A DNA stretch of 41,689 nucleotides from positions 1 to 41,689 of the forward strand of contig JACAEV010000118.1 of assembly GCA_013388645.1 (NCBI GenBank), read 5' to 3'. The notes below the pieces were generated by a model. It was not told the origin of the DNA. It did no database searches and saw only the letters and a program-made list of their open reading frames with translations. Below, piece by piece: positions 28,921-38,717 of this stretch. Positions within the stretch are counted from its first letter, which is position 1, and every line of letters begins with the position of its first letter. A program made the translations under genes and the position numbers. Origin of the DNA: Syntrophaceae bacterium. Its GTDB lineage: Bacteria > Desulfobacterota > BSN033 > UBA1163.

Positions 28921-30084
28921 ATGATGGGCGATGGCGAGGCCTCCGAATGGGGGAGAAGGGTGGTTTTCAGAAAGATCGGAGCCCAAGGGGAACGTGAATG
29001 TCAAAATTGTAATAAGGAGAAAGGCTTCCTTTCACAAACTCTACCATTCTGTATAGATTGTTTGAGATCCGGGAAGGAGACCCTTCGACCCTTTATTGAG
29101 AAGGCTCACCATCGCTCACGGGAGCCGTTCCAGTTAGTGCCCTCACCGCCACGAAATAAGTTTGGTATTTCTTGCCAGATCTGTGTCAATCAATGTGAAA
29201 TTTCAGAAGGGGCATGGGGGTATTGTGGCCTCAGAACGCAAAGAGAAGGGGTACTCGAAGGAACTTCTTCCGAAAAGGGGAACGTGAGTTGGTATTATGA
29301 TCCGCTCCCGACGAATTGCGTGGCCGACTGGGTTTGTCCGGGCGGGACAGGAACAGGATATCCTCAATTTGCTTTTACCTCCGGTCCGGAATATGGCTTT
29401 AAAAATTTAGCCGTATTTTACCATGGATGCTCTTTTGATTGTCTTTTCTGCCAGAATTGGAACCATCGAGAAATGCTATGGAATCCTCGGAGAACCACTC
29501 CTGACGAGCTGGCTCAAGCCGTCGATGAGAAGACCAGTTGCATTTGCTATTTTGGTGGAGATCCTACGCCACAACTCCCACACGCCCTTCAAGCCTCTAA
29601 AAAAGCGATCAAAAAAACAAAGGGTAGAATCCTCCGAATTTGTTGGGAGACCAATGGTTCGATGAATCCAAAATTTTTGGAGGAAATGGTTGACCTTTCC
29701 CTGACCTCAGGTGGATGTATCAAATTCGATATCAAAGCTTGGAACGATTCCCTCCATTTTGCCCTTTGCGGTGTCTCCAATGAAAGGACAAAGAGAAATT
29801 TTGAAGAGGTCGCCTCTTGGACGAAAGAGAGACCCGAACCACCTCTTTTAATTGCCAGCACACTGCTGATCCCAGGTTATATGGATGAGGAAGAAGTGAG
29901 AGGCATCTCGAAATGGATTGCCTCCCTGAATCCAGAGATCCCTTATGCGTTGTTGGCATTTTATCCTCAATTCTTTTTTAAAGATTTGCCCGTGACCTCA
30001 AGGAAGTTTGCTTTCCGCTGTCAGGAGGTGGCTGAAGGAGAAGGACTCCGAAGAGTGAGGGTTGGAAATATGCATTTACTATGA
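28921..30084 (+). CDS. radical SAM protein (AmrS/PflA-like)
   Basis: CQICVNQCEISEGAWGYCGLR; CSFDCLFCQNWNHREM. Confidence 0.85.
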   Translation: MMGDGEASEWGRRVVFRKIGAQGERECQNCNKEKGFLSQTLPFCIDCLRSGKETLRPFIEKAHHRSREPFQLVPSPPRNKFGISCQICVNQCEISEGAWGYCGLRTQREGVLEGTSSEKGNVSWYYDPLPTNCVADWVCPGGTGTGYPQFAFTSGPEYGFKNLAVFYHGCSFDCLFCQNWNHREMLWNPRRTTPDELAQAVDEKTSCICYFGGDPTPQLPHALQASKKAIKKTKGRILRICWETNGSMNPKFLEEMVDLSLTSGGCIKFDIKAWNDSLHFALCGVSNERTKRNFEEVASWTKERPEPPLLIASTLLIPGYMDEEEVRGISKWIASLNPEIPYALLAFYPQFFFKDLPVTSRKFAFRCQEVAEGEGLRRVRVGNMHLL

Positions 30085-30186
30085 ATGGCCATCATGAGAT
30101 ACAAGAGATAAATGATAGAGGTACGGTTCGTGTGTCGTGTTTCCGGACACGGTAGACGGACACGGGTGCGATTCTTGAGTTTAAAT

Positions 30187-31437
30187 ATGAGGTTCATCGC
30201 TGATTTTCATATCCATTCTAAATTCAGCCGCGCCACCAGCAAGGAGATGGAGGTGGAGACCCTTGCCCCCTGGGCAAAGAAAAAGGGGATTACCCTTCTC
30301 GGAACGGGAGACTTTACTCATCCGACTTATTTTGCAGAGCTACGATCAAAATTAGAACCTTTGGGGAATGGTCTCTTCAAGTTGAAAAAGGGAGATCAGG
30401 GAGTTCAATATATATTGACGACCGAGGTGTGTAATATCTATACCCAGACCGGAAAGGTGAGGCGAATCCACCACCTCATTTTTGCTCCCAGTTTTGAAGT
30501 GGTAGAGGTCATTCGTTCTAAATTGGGAAATCTCGGTAAACTCTCTTCAGATGGGAGACCCATTTTCAGTTTCACTGCAAAAGAATTAGCAAAAATGATT
30601 TTAGACATCTCAACGGATTGTTTGATTATTCCTGCCCACGCCTGGACCCCCTGGTTTTCGATCTTTGGTGCCAATTCAGGGTTCGATTCCATTGAGGAGT
30701 GTTTTGGAGAGATGTCGCCCTATATCTATGCGATCGAGACAGGCCTCTCTTCCGATCCCGAAATGAACTGGAGATGGTCAGCCCTGGATTCCTTGACTCT
30801 CCTCTCTAATTCAGACGCTCATTCCCCAAACCGATTGGGAAGGGAGGCCAATGTCTTCGATTGCTCCTTGGATTATCGTGAGATCACAGACACGATTCGA
30901 CATAAAGATCGGAAGAGACTTCTCTTCACCATTGAATTCTTTCCGGAGGAAGGAAAATATCATTATGATGGTCACCGCCCCTGTGGGGTGATCACCTCTC
31001 CTTCTCAAACGAAGGCCAACCAATACCTCTGCCCAAAATGTCATAAAAAGCTAACCGTGGGTGTGATGCATCGAGTAGAGGAACTGGCCGACCGTCCAGA
31101 GGGGTTTATTCCCAAGAACGCCATCCCTTCCATTCACCTTATCCCATTAGAAGAAATCATTGCAGAAGCATTAAGGGTTCGGGTGGGAACAAAGGCAGTG
31201 GAGTCGGAGTATGAACGATTGGTTGAAAGAGGAGGTTCCGAATTTAGGATTCTCCTTGAAGTTACTCCTGATGAATTGGCTTCATTTGTTCCGCCCAATA
31301 TCTTGGAAGGAATTGTCCGAATGAGACAAGGAAAGGTTTCCATTATTCCCGGGCATGACGGTGTTTATGGGAAGATTAATCTTTTCCCCGAGAGGCAAGA
31401 AGGGGGGGAATCCAAAGAGCAGCTAAAATTGTTTTAG
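30187..31437 (+). CDS. endonuclease Q-like PHP-domain protein
   Basis: ADFHIHSKFSRAT; IIPAHAWTPWFSIFG; SNSDAHSPNRLGREAN; CPKCHKKL zinc finger; ATG at 30187 preferred over 30112. Confidence 0.85.
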   Translation: MRFIADFHIHSKFSRATSKEMEVETLAPWAKKKGITLLGTGDFTHPTYFAELRSKLEPLGNGLFKLKKGDQGVQYILTTEVCNIYTQTGKVRRIHHLIFAPSFEVVEVIRSKLGNLGKLSSDGRPIFSFTAKELAKMILDISTDCLIIPAHAWTPWFSIFGANSGFDSIEECFGEMSPYIYAIETGLSSDPEMNWRWSALDSLTLLSNSDAHSPNRLGREANVFDCSLDYREITDTIRHKDRKRLLFTIEFFPEEGKYHYDGHRPCGVITSPSQTKANQYLCPKCHKKLTVGVMHRVEELADRPEGFIPKNAIPSIHLIPLEEIIAEALRVRVGTKAVESEYERLVERGGSEFRILLEVTPDELASFVPPNILEGIVRMRQGKVSIIPGHDGVYGKINLFPERQEGGESKEQLKLF

Positions 31438-31439
31438 GC

Positions 31440-31494
31440 TTAGGTTAAGGCCAAGGTTAAGGATAAGCATTACTTGACCTCAGCCTCAACCTAA
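31440..31494. repeat. imperfect hairpin built of inverted hexanucleotide arrays
   Basis: Arms 31440-31461 and 31473-31494 pair at 18/22, 11-nt loop; AGGTTA/AGGCCA/AGGTTA/AGGATA versus ACCTCA/GCCTCA/ACCTAA/ACCTGA. Confidence 0.7.
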
Positions 31495-31525
31495 ACCTGA
31501 GAATTGTTAAAATTGGAGGAGGGAA

Positions 31526-32140
31526 ATGGATAAAGAGATAAGGGAGAAGATGGTCCTGGTGTGTCAGAGCTTAATCAAGATGTTGGAAGTGGTTTTTGAT
31601 GGGTTTCGAAGACCTACCGAAAAATCTTTTCAAGAAGCGAGCGAGATTAAAGATAAGGTTCTCCACTATTCCTCAGAGTTAACCAGTTTTGTTATTTCAA
31701 AGACCCCCTTGAGTGAAAAAGGGAGGGAATGGGCGAAACCTTATCTCTCGATGACCTCGAGCTTCGATCGCATGACTTACAATATGGAAGGCATTTTGGA
31801 CCGGTTAAGAATCAAAGCGGAGAACCATATCCTCTTTAGTGATCGGGCTGTAAAGGAAATCAATGATGTCTTCCAGGAAGCCAGAAGGCTTTTAGAAAAC
31901 CTTCCGGATTTGATTCTTACCTCTAATAAGCTCCTTGCCCAACGAATCGAAGAGGAGGGAAAGGCGATGTTTAAAATTGCAAATGGGTATTCTGAAGAAC
32001 ATGAGGAGAGATTAATCCAGGGAATTTGTGTCCCCAAATCCTCGCCGATTTATTTAGGCATCATCGAATCTCTTAAAGGGGTCATTGGCCATACGTTGGA
32101 AATAAGTGAAAAGATTATCTCCCTTTCACAGAAATCTTGA
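31526..32140 (+). CDS. uncharacterised helical protein
   Basis: ATG with GGAGGAGGG SD; helix-rich sequence. Confidence 0.7.
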   Translation: MDKEIREKMVLVCQSLIKMLEVVFDGFRRPTEKSFQEASEIKDKVLHYSSELTSFVISKTPLSEKGREWAKPYLSMTSSFDRMTYNMEGILDRLRIKAENHILFSDRAVKEINDVFQEARRLLENLPDLILTSNKLLAQRIEEEGKAMFKIANGYSEEHEERLIQGICVPKSSPIYLGIIESLKGVIGHTLEISEKIISLSQKS

Positions 32141-32228
32141 TCAGGGTTAGCCGCGATCGTCCAGGAATCTTTGCTGGTCTCTTCTCAAAAGCGAAAATCA
32201 TGAGAGGGGACGCTTATAAATTATTGGT

Positions 32229-32257
32229 TTGACAATTTGATTTTTTTATATTAGAAA
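32229..32257 (+). promoter_or_regulatory. candidate promoter of the tetR-efflux operon
   Basis: TTGACA-N17-TAGAAA; flanked downstream by two dyads. Confidence 0.35.
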
Positions 32258-32290
32258 TGAATTGTTATTCAAAAAATGAATAATTATTCC
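32258..32290. promoter_or_regulatory. candidate TetR-family operator (two TGAAT-N4-ATTC dyads)
   Basis: TGAATTGTTATTCA and TGAATAATTATTCC; centres 19 bp apart; upstream of ATG 32308. Confidence 0.5.
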
Positions 32291-32307
32291 GAAGAAGGAA
32301 AAGAAAT

Positions 32308-32940
32308 ATGGAAGCACAAAGAATAGGCCGTAAAGAAAGAGAGTATCTGGCTCATCGTGAGGAGATCCTCTCATCCGCTGAAAAGGTGTTTGCCGCAAAG
32401 GGATTCTTTTCTACCACTATGAGCGATATCGCACAGGAAGCAGAATTTGGGACAGGGACACTGTATAAATATTTTAAGTCAAAAGAAGAACTCTATTTCA
32501 CCCTCATCGACGAAAAGATAGAAGAGATCAACCATCTGGTCCAAGCCGAATTGTCCCAAAAAACCTCTTCCATCGAGAGGATCAAAAAAGTGTTAGGCCT
32601 TCAATTTGATTTCGTCGAAAGAAACCGAGATTTTTTTAGAATCTATATTTCAGAACGAAACCGTTTTGAGTGGACCATCAAAGATGATTTGGGTAAAGGG
32701 ACTCATGAAAAGATGGTTGCCTATATCCATCTCCTCGCTGAGGTGATGAACCAAGGGATTAAAGCCAAGGAGTTTAAGCCCTTGGATCCCATGGATTTAG
32801 CGCATGCCTTCGTGGGGATGGTTAACTCTTTTGTCTTCGAGTGGCTGATCAGTCGCGACACCTATCCACTCATTTCAAAGTTGGATACGGTTCTGGAAAT
32901 CTTTTTGGGTGGGGCGAAACGTATGGAAAGGAGGAGATAA
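32308..32940 (+). CDS. TetR/AcrR family transcriptional regulator
   Basis: REEILSSAEKVFAAKGFFSTTMSDIAQEAEFGTGTLYKYFKSKEELY. Confidence 0.95.
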   Translation: MEAQRIGRKEREYLAHREEILSSAEKVFAAKGFFSTTMSDIAQEAEFGTGTLYKYFKSKEELYFTLIDEKIEEINHLVQAELSQKTSSIERIKKVLGLQFDFVERNRDFFRIYISERNRFEWTIKDDLGKGTHEKMVAYIHLLAEVMNQGIKAKEFKPLDPMDLAHAFVGMVNSFVFEWLISRDTYPLISKLDTVLEIFLGGAKRMERRR

Positions 32941-32944
32941 ATCG

Positions 32945-34276
32945 ATGAGAATCAAAGGGTTAGTCGGATTCATATTAGGGACGATGATTCTTACAGGGTT
33001 TTCTTTCGCACAGGAAGCTCAAAAACCTCTTACCTTGGAAGAGAGCGTGAAAATCGCAATGGAACGAAGTCTGAATCTCCATTCTGCCACCTTGGGAGTG
33101 GTGGGATCGGAATTCAGACGCAAAGAAGCCATTACGAATTTCCTTCCTTGGTGGACGGGGCAATATGGTTTTACCCGATATAACACACCCTCCACCATCG
33201 GAACGACATCCATTCCGTCTCCCGGGGGAGGGACGACGACCACCCCTTTAATGAGCAGAGATATTTATCTTTTTAATACGACTTTGAATCAACCCCTCTT
33301 TACAGGAGGATTGAATTTAGCAAATTATCGTGCAGCGAAATTAGGGGTAGATCTTTCGAAAGAGAATGTCGAGACGGTTAAACGCGATTTAGTACTTCAA
33401 GTGCGGGTGGGGTACTTCAATATCTTGAAGGCTGAAAAGTTTTTGGACGTGGCCAAACAAACGGTCAGACAATTTGAGGCTCAACTTGAAGTGACCAAAG
33501 CCTTTTTTGAAGTGGGCATTGTTCCCAAAAATGATGTCCTCCAGGCCGAAGTGCGACTGGCCAATGCGCGACAGGGGTTGGTGAAGGCAGAGAACGATTT
33601 GATTGCCGCCAGGGCATCCTTCAACATCTTGCTCAGAAGGGAGATTCATACTCCCGTAGAGGTCGTCGATATTCTTTCGTACCAACCCTTTCCAATGGGC
33701 TTTGAGGAGTCTCTTGAAGAAGCACTCCGACAGAGGTCAGAGATAAAGTTTGCCCAATTAGTCATCGAACAGGCAAAGGAAAATGTGAAGGTTTCAAAAA
33801 GTGGATTTTTCCCAACGCTCAGCCTCTCAGGGAACTATACTCGATTGTCCGAAGAACCGAATCTCAATGGAGATATGAAAAACGAAAAATGGACGGTGCA
33901 AGCGTTGGCAACGTTCACCCTCTGGAATTGGGGAAATACCGCTTTAAAAGTTGGGGAGAGTAAAGTCAAGGTCATGCAAGCTGAGGATTCAAAAAAACAG
34001 CTCATCGAATCCATTACTTTGGAAGTGAAGAATGACTATCTCAATCTCCTGGTCGCCGAGAAGAATATCAAAGTGGCAGAGACGGCCATTGAGCAGGCGG
34101 AGGAAAATTTAAGGATGAATGAGGAACGATATAAATATCAGGTGGCAACCCAGACCGACGTCCTCGATGCGGTGGTCTTACTGGCACAGACTCGAGTGAA
34201 CTATTATGGTGCTTTGAGTGATTTCAATATTGCCAAGGCGCAGTTAGAGCGTTCCATGGGAAGGATGTATCCATAA
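32945..34276 (+). CDS. TolC family outer membrane protein
   Basis: Signal peptide; LTLEESVKIAMERSLNL; two OEP-type repeats; ATG at 32945 preferred. Confidence 0.93.
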   Translation: MRIKGLVGFILGTMILTGFSFAQEAQKPLTLEESVKIAMERSLNLHSATLGVVGSEFRRKEAITNFLPWWTGQYGFTRYNTPSTIGTTSIPSPGGGTTTTPLMSRDIYLFNTTLNQPLFTGGLNLANYRAAKLGVDLSKENVETVKRDLVLQVRVGYFNILKAEKFLDVAKQTVRQFEAQLEVTKAFFEVGIVPKNDVLQAEVRLANARQGLVKAENDLIAARASFNILLRREIHTPVEVVDILSYQPFPMGFEESLEEALRQRSEIKFAQLVIEQAKENVKVSKSGFFPTLSLSGNYTRLSEEPNLNGDMKNEKWTVQALATFTLWNWGNTALKVGESKVKVMQAEDSKKQLIESITLEVKNDYLNLLVAEKNIKVAETAIEQAEENLRMNEERYKYQVATQTDVLDAVVLLAQTRVNYYGALSDFNIAKAQLERSMGRMYP

Positions 34277-34291
34277 AAAGTTAAGGGTGTT

Positions 34292-34325
34292 GAGTGACGA
34301 GTGACGAGTGATGAGTGATGAGTGA
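34292..34325. repeat. heptanucleotide array (GAGTGAY), about 4.9 copies
   Basis: GAGTGAC GAGTGAC GAGTGAT GAGTGAT GAGTGA. Confidence 0.85.
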
Positions 34326-34360
34326 ACAAAGATAAATGGATGCCCTTGAGGAGTAGTATC

Positions 34361-35467
34361 ATGAATATGAAATATTCCTGGTTCGTAATCCTATTGTTCG
34401 GCGTTGCGATATGGGGATGTGGTTCAAAAGGATCGAATCCTTCCCCCACCTCTTCGAATTCTCCTCCCGCCCTCTCCGATGAAAAGAAAGTCGAAGCCGT
34501 CGAAGTGATCCCGAGACCCGTCTCCTATAGCGTTTCAGCGGTGGGTAGTTTAAAAACGATGGAAGATGTCACCATCAGTCCTAAAAAGGCGGGGATCATT
34601 CATAAGATTTTTGTCAAAGAGGGGGATCGGGTCAAAAAAGGTCAGATTCTGATTCAATTGGATGATGTGGATGCCAAGCTTCAGGTGGAGAGAGCAGAGG
34701 CGAATGTCCAACAGGCGGAGGCCTCCTTAGAGACGAGCCGAGTGACCCTCATTCGATATCAGAGGCTCCTCGAATCAAAAGTCATCCCACAACAGACCTA
34801 TGACGACCTCGCCCTCAAGGTGAAACTGGATGAAGCGAAATTGTCTTTGGCAAAGGCAGAATTAAATTTAGCCAAACAGAATCTTCTGGATCATCAAATC
34901 CTGTCTCCCATAGACGGTGTCATGAATGTTAAGATCGCTGCCCTTGGAGAGCACGTCAATGTGGCCCCGAAAGATGAGATCATGAAAATTGTTCAGATGG
35001 ATCCTCTCGAACTCGAATTCTATGTCCCTGAAAATTTAGTAGGGAAAATCTATGTTGGGAGCAAAATTGAGTTCACCTTGAAGGCTTTTTCTGAGGAGAA
35101 ATATTTTGCCATTCTCCGTTTTATCAGTTCCACCGCAGACCCTGCCACTCGTAATGTGAAGATGAAGGCATTGGTTCAAAATCCCAACTACCGATTGAAA
35201 CCGGGGTTCTTTGCCGAGGTCTTTCTTCAGACTGGAGGAAATCCGGCTGCCCTGATCATTCCGGAATCCGCGATGTTCAGCCAAGAGGGGAAATTTTTCA
35301 TCTATTCGGTACAAGATGGAATCGCCCAACGAAAAGAAGTGGAGACAGGCGTTCGATTTGATGGAAAGGTGGAGATCCTCAAGGGGATTCAAAAAGGAGA
35401 GTGGGTGGTCACCGCCGGCCAGGAACAGTTAAGCCACGGGATGAAAATCCAGGTCGTTAAAAAATAG
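34361..35467 (+). CDS. RND efflux periplasmic adaptor subunit (lipoprotein)
   Basis: Lipobox-like GVAIWGCGS; IHKIFVKEGDRVKKGQILIQLDD; LLDHQILSPIDGVM. Confidence 0.93.
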   Translation: MNMKYSWFVILLFGVAIWGCGSKGSNPSPTSSNSPPALSDEKKVEAVEVIPRPVSYSVSAVGSLKTMEDVTISPKKAGIIHKIFVKEGDRVKKGQILIQLDDVDAKLQVERAEANVQQAEASLETSRVTLIRYQRLLESKVIPQQTYDDLALKVKLDEAKLSLAKAELNLAKQNLLDHQILSPIDGVMNVKIAALGEHVNVAPKDEIMKIVQMDPLELEFYVPENLVGKIYVGSKIEFTLKAFSEEKYFAILRFISSTADPATRNVKMKALVQNPNYRLKPGFFAEVFLQTGGNPAALIIPESAMFSQEGKFFIYSVQDGIAQRKEVETGVRFDGKVEILKGIQKGEWVVTAGQEQLSHGMKIQVVKK

Positions 35468-35582
35468 CATGACATTTAAAATTCGAATGTCACATCGTCT
35501 ATTAGTCGGATAGTCTTAAGACATCTCTCCTCTCAGACCATACGACTAAATGACTATTTCACTTTGTTGATCAGGAGTCAGT

Positions 35583-38500
35583 ATGTTCCTTTCCGATACT
35601 TCTGTTAAACGGCCTGTGTTTGCCACCATCATCACGTTGGCACTCATTTTTTTCGGAATCCTCGGATATCAGCGGGTGGGAATCGATCTCTATCCTCAGG
35701 TTGATTTTCCGATGGTTACGATCACGACCACTCTGTTCGGCGCTGCGCCAGAGGTCATGGATACCGATGTGACAGATCCGATCGAAGAACAGGTCAATAC
35801 CATCGAAGGCGTGAAGCATATCACTTCGACGAGCGGTTACGGGTTTTCTCAGATTGTGGTCGAGTTTGAACTCTATCGGGATATTGACTCAGCCGTACAA
35901 GATGTCAGGGCAAAGGTCGATGTGGCAAAGAGGAAGTTGCCTACTGACATCGATCCCCCGATCATCGACAAGCTCGATATTAATGCCAGGCCCATTCTCT
36001 GGCTTGCCGTGACGGGCAATCAACCCCTTCAGAGATTGGGGATGTTGGCCGATGAGGTTTTAAGGCCCCAACTGGAGTCCATCAAAGGCGTTGGATCCAT
36101 TATGTTAGGGGGCTTCGTAAAAAGGGAAATTAGACTTTGGCTTGATGGAAATAAGTTAGAAGCGCACCGATTGACCTCCAACGATGTCTCCAGATCCCTC
36201 ATCGCCCAAAATATTGAGCTTCCAGGGGGAATGGTTGAGAGCGTTGATCGGGAGTTCACTATTAGGAATTTGGGGGAACTGAGAAACATTGAGGAATTTA
36301 ACAACTTAATTATCACCTATCAGAATGGAGCCCCTGTTCGATTAAAGGATGTGGGGTGGGCGGAAGATGGGACCGAACCGGTCCGAACCATTTCCCGATC
36401 TGATCGGATCCCTGCAGTGGGAATGGGAGTCATTCCCCGTTCAGGAGCCAATGTGGTGGAGGTAGCACGTGGCGTAAAAGCGAAGTTAACCGAGATCAAA
36501 AAATCCCTACCCCAAGGCATAGATATCCGAATATCTACGGACACCTCTCAATTCATCGAGGAAGCCATTGTCGATGTCCAGTATGATGTTTTTTTTGGAG
36601 GACTTCTTGCAGCAGGGGTCATGTTTATTTTTCTCTTGAGTGTTCGAAGTACGTTGATCACCGCCATCTCCATCCCTATCTCTTTGATCACCAGTTTCGG
36701 CATTATGTATCTCATGGGTTTTACCCGTAACTACATGACCATGCTTGCTCTTTCGATGATGGTGGGTGTGGTGATTGATGATACCATCATTGTCCTTGAA
36801 AATACTTATCGGCACATGGAAGAGGGGGCAGATCCCATGACCGCAGCAAAGGAGGGAACCTCCGAGATTGCCTTTGCCGCCATGGCAGCCACTTTCTCCA
36901 TTGCTGCGGTCTTCATCCCTGTCGCTTTTATGGGAGGGCTCATTGGGCGATTTTTCTATCAATTTGGGGTGACCGTGGCTGCCTCTGTTATCGCTTCTCT
37001 GGTGATCGCTTTGATTCTGATCCCCATGCTCTGCTCCCGGTACCTGAAGGTAGAAGCGAGGCATGGTAAGGTCTACCGTTTCTTCGACCAATCTTATGGA
37101 AAGCTCGAGAATCGATACCAAGGTGCCCTGACATTCTGCTTAAGACACCGCTGGCTCGTCATTTTGATCTCTGTGTTAATATTTTTAGGAAGCATCGGAA
37201 TCCTCATCAATCTCAAAAGGGAGTTTGTCCCCAAATCGGACGAGGGAAGGTTTATCGTTCGCTTAGAGACCTCTACGGGGTCAACCCTTCATTTTACAGA
37301 TGAAAGATTACAGATGATGGAAGGCCTGGCTCTTTCTCTCCCTGAGACACAAGGGGTCTTTGTTGCCATCGGTATCGGAGACCGGAAAGAAGTCAATAAG
37401 GGCTTTGTCGTCATTTCCTTGAAAGACCGAAAGGAGAGAAGGCGATCTCAACAGCAAATCATGGAAGATATGCGAAAACAACTAAAGGGGATGCCCGGGT
37501 TGAAAGCCTATGTGGAGGAGATTACTCCCATTGCAACGGGTGGAAGAAGAGGAGCTCCTCTTCAATTCGACATCAAAGGGCCTGAAATTGAAAAGTTGGA
37601 AACAATTTCCAACCAGATCGTCGAAGAAATGATGAAGAGTCCAGGTGTGGTGGATGTCAGTTCCGACCTCGAACTGACAAAGCCGGAGGTGAGGGTCCAT
37701 ATCGATCGGAATAAGGCGGCTGATTTAGGAGTTCAAGTGCGTGAGATATCGGGAGCTGTCCAGCAATTGGTCGGGGGTCAGGAAGTTTCAAAATTTAAGG
37801 ATACCGAAAGGGCAAAACGCTACGATGTGAGGGTCCGATTAATCAGAGATCAGCGAATGAATCCAGAGGATATTTCTCAGATTTCTATTAGAACACCAAA
37901 AGGAGGTTTGATTAAGCTGGCCCAAGTCGTAAAAGTGGAAGAAGGGATTGGTCCCAATTTGATCAACCGGAAGGACAGACAGAGAAGTGCCACCATTTAT
38001 GCAGATACGTCCGGAGGGAAAGTCTTAGGTGAGGCCATTGGAGAAGTGGAGGCTTTGGCGAAAAAGTATATACCCCTCGGTTACTCCCATGGGTTCACGG
38101 GTCAGGCAGAGGCGTTCAAAGAGTCCTTCCAATACCTCATTTTGGCTCTTCTCCAGGCCATTATCATTGTCTATATGGTTCTGGCCATTCAATTCAATAG
38201 TTTTCTTCATCCCCTTACCGTCATGCTGGCCTTGCCTTTAAGCATGGTTGGAGCATTGGGCGCCCTTTATGTGACAGGCGATACGATCTCCATTATCAGT
38301 ATGATTGGCATGATTACTTTGACGGCTTTGGTAGTCAAAAATTCTATCCTTTTAGTCGATTACACGAATACCTTAAGAGAAAGAGGCGTGGAGAGAAATC
38401 AGGCTGTGCTTCAAGCTGCTCCCATTCGGTTAAGGCCCATCCTGATGACAGCCGTGACCACTATTTTAGGAGTCCTGCCAGTTGCATTGGGTTACAGCAC

Positions 38501-38654
38501 CGGAGGTGAAGCCAGGGCAGGGATGGGAAGAGCAACCTTTGGTGGGATGTTCGCCTCGACCTTACTCACCCTTTTCATCGTTCCTGTTGCCTACACGCTG
38601 CTCGATGATCTTCAGAAAAAAATGAGCACCTTATTAAAAGGGAAGCGAAAATAA
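35583..38654 (+). CDS. RND efflux permease (AcrB/HAE1-like)
   Basis: 1023 aa; SVKRPVFATIITLALIFFGILGY; GVVIDDTIIVLENTYRHMEEG; RLRPILMTAVTTILGVLPVALG. Confidence 0.96.
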   Translation: MFLSDTSVKRPVFATIITLALIFFGILGYQRVGIDLYPQVDFPMVTITTTLFGAAPEVMDTDVTDPIEEQVNTIEGVKHITSTSGYGFSQIVVEFELYRDIDSAVQDVRAKVDVAKRKLPTDIDPPIIDKLDINARPILWLAVTGNQPLQRLGMLADEVLRPQLESIKGVGSIMLGGFVKREIRLWLDGNKLEAHRLTSNDVSRSLIAQNIELPGGMVESVDREFTIRNLGELRNIEEFNNLIITYQNGAPVRLKDVGWAEDGTEPVRTISRSDRIPAVGMGVIPRSGANVVEVARGVKAKLTEIKKSLPQGIDIRISTDTSQFIEEAIVDVQYDVFFGGLLAAGVMFIFLLSVRSTLITAISIPISLITSFGIMYLMGFTRNYMTMLALSMMVGVVIDDTIIVLENTYRHMEEGADPMTAAKEGTSEIAFAAMAATFSIAAVFIPVAFMGGLIGRFFYQFGVTVAASVIASLVIALILIPMLCSRYLKVEARHGKVYRFFDQSYGKLENRYQGALTFCLRHRWLVILISVLIFLGSIGILINLKREFVPKSDEGRFIVRLETSTGSTLHFTDERLQMMEGLALSLPETQGVFVAIGIGDRKEVNKGFVVISLKDRKERRRSQQQIMEDMRKQLKGMPGLKAYVEEITPIATGGRRGAPLQFDIKGPEIEKLETISNQIVEEMMKSPGVVDVSSDLELTKPEVRVHIDRNKAADLGVQVREISGAVQQLVGGQEVSKFKDTERAKRYDVRVRLIRDQRMNPEDISQISIRTPKGGLIKLAQVVKVEEGIGPNLINRKDRQRSATIYADTSGGKVLGEAIGEVEALAKKYIPLGYSHGFTGQAEAFKESFQYLILALLQAIIIVYMVLAIQFNSFLHPLTVMLALPLSMVGALGALYVTGDTISIISMIGMITLTALVVKNSILLVDYTNTLRERGVERNQAVLQAAPIRLRPILMTAVTTILGVLPVALGYSTGGEARAGMGRATFGGMFASTLLTLFIVPVAYTLLDDLQKKMSTLLKGKRK

Positions 38655-38686
38655 CATAAAGAGCCTTCTAAGTAATGCTTCAGTGG

Positions 38687-38717
38687 CCCGAGACAATTTA
38701 GCGGCAGTCGGGTTTTT
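38687..38717 (+). terminator. weak putative terminator after the efflux operon
   Basis: CCCGA...TCGGG followed by TTTTT; long loop. Confidence 0.3.

Noticed and set aside
31440-31500. Possible CRISPR-like array
   Set aside because: 6-nt repeat units without spacers; no cas genes in the window.
34204-34449. Minus-strand ORF containing HHSSLVTRHSTPL
   Set aside because: It is the translation of the GAGTGAY heptamer array and antisense of tolC/adaptor sequence; no independent coding support.
36507-37121. 204-aa His-rich minus-strand ORF (HHTHHHRKSKHGH)
   Set aside because: Antisense of the hydrophobic RND permease region; His/Asp-rich composition is an expected by-product of reverse-complementing Met/Val/Ile codons.
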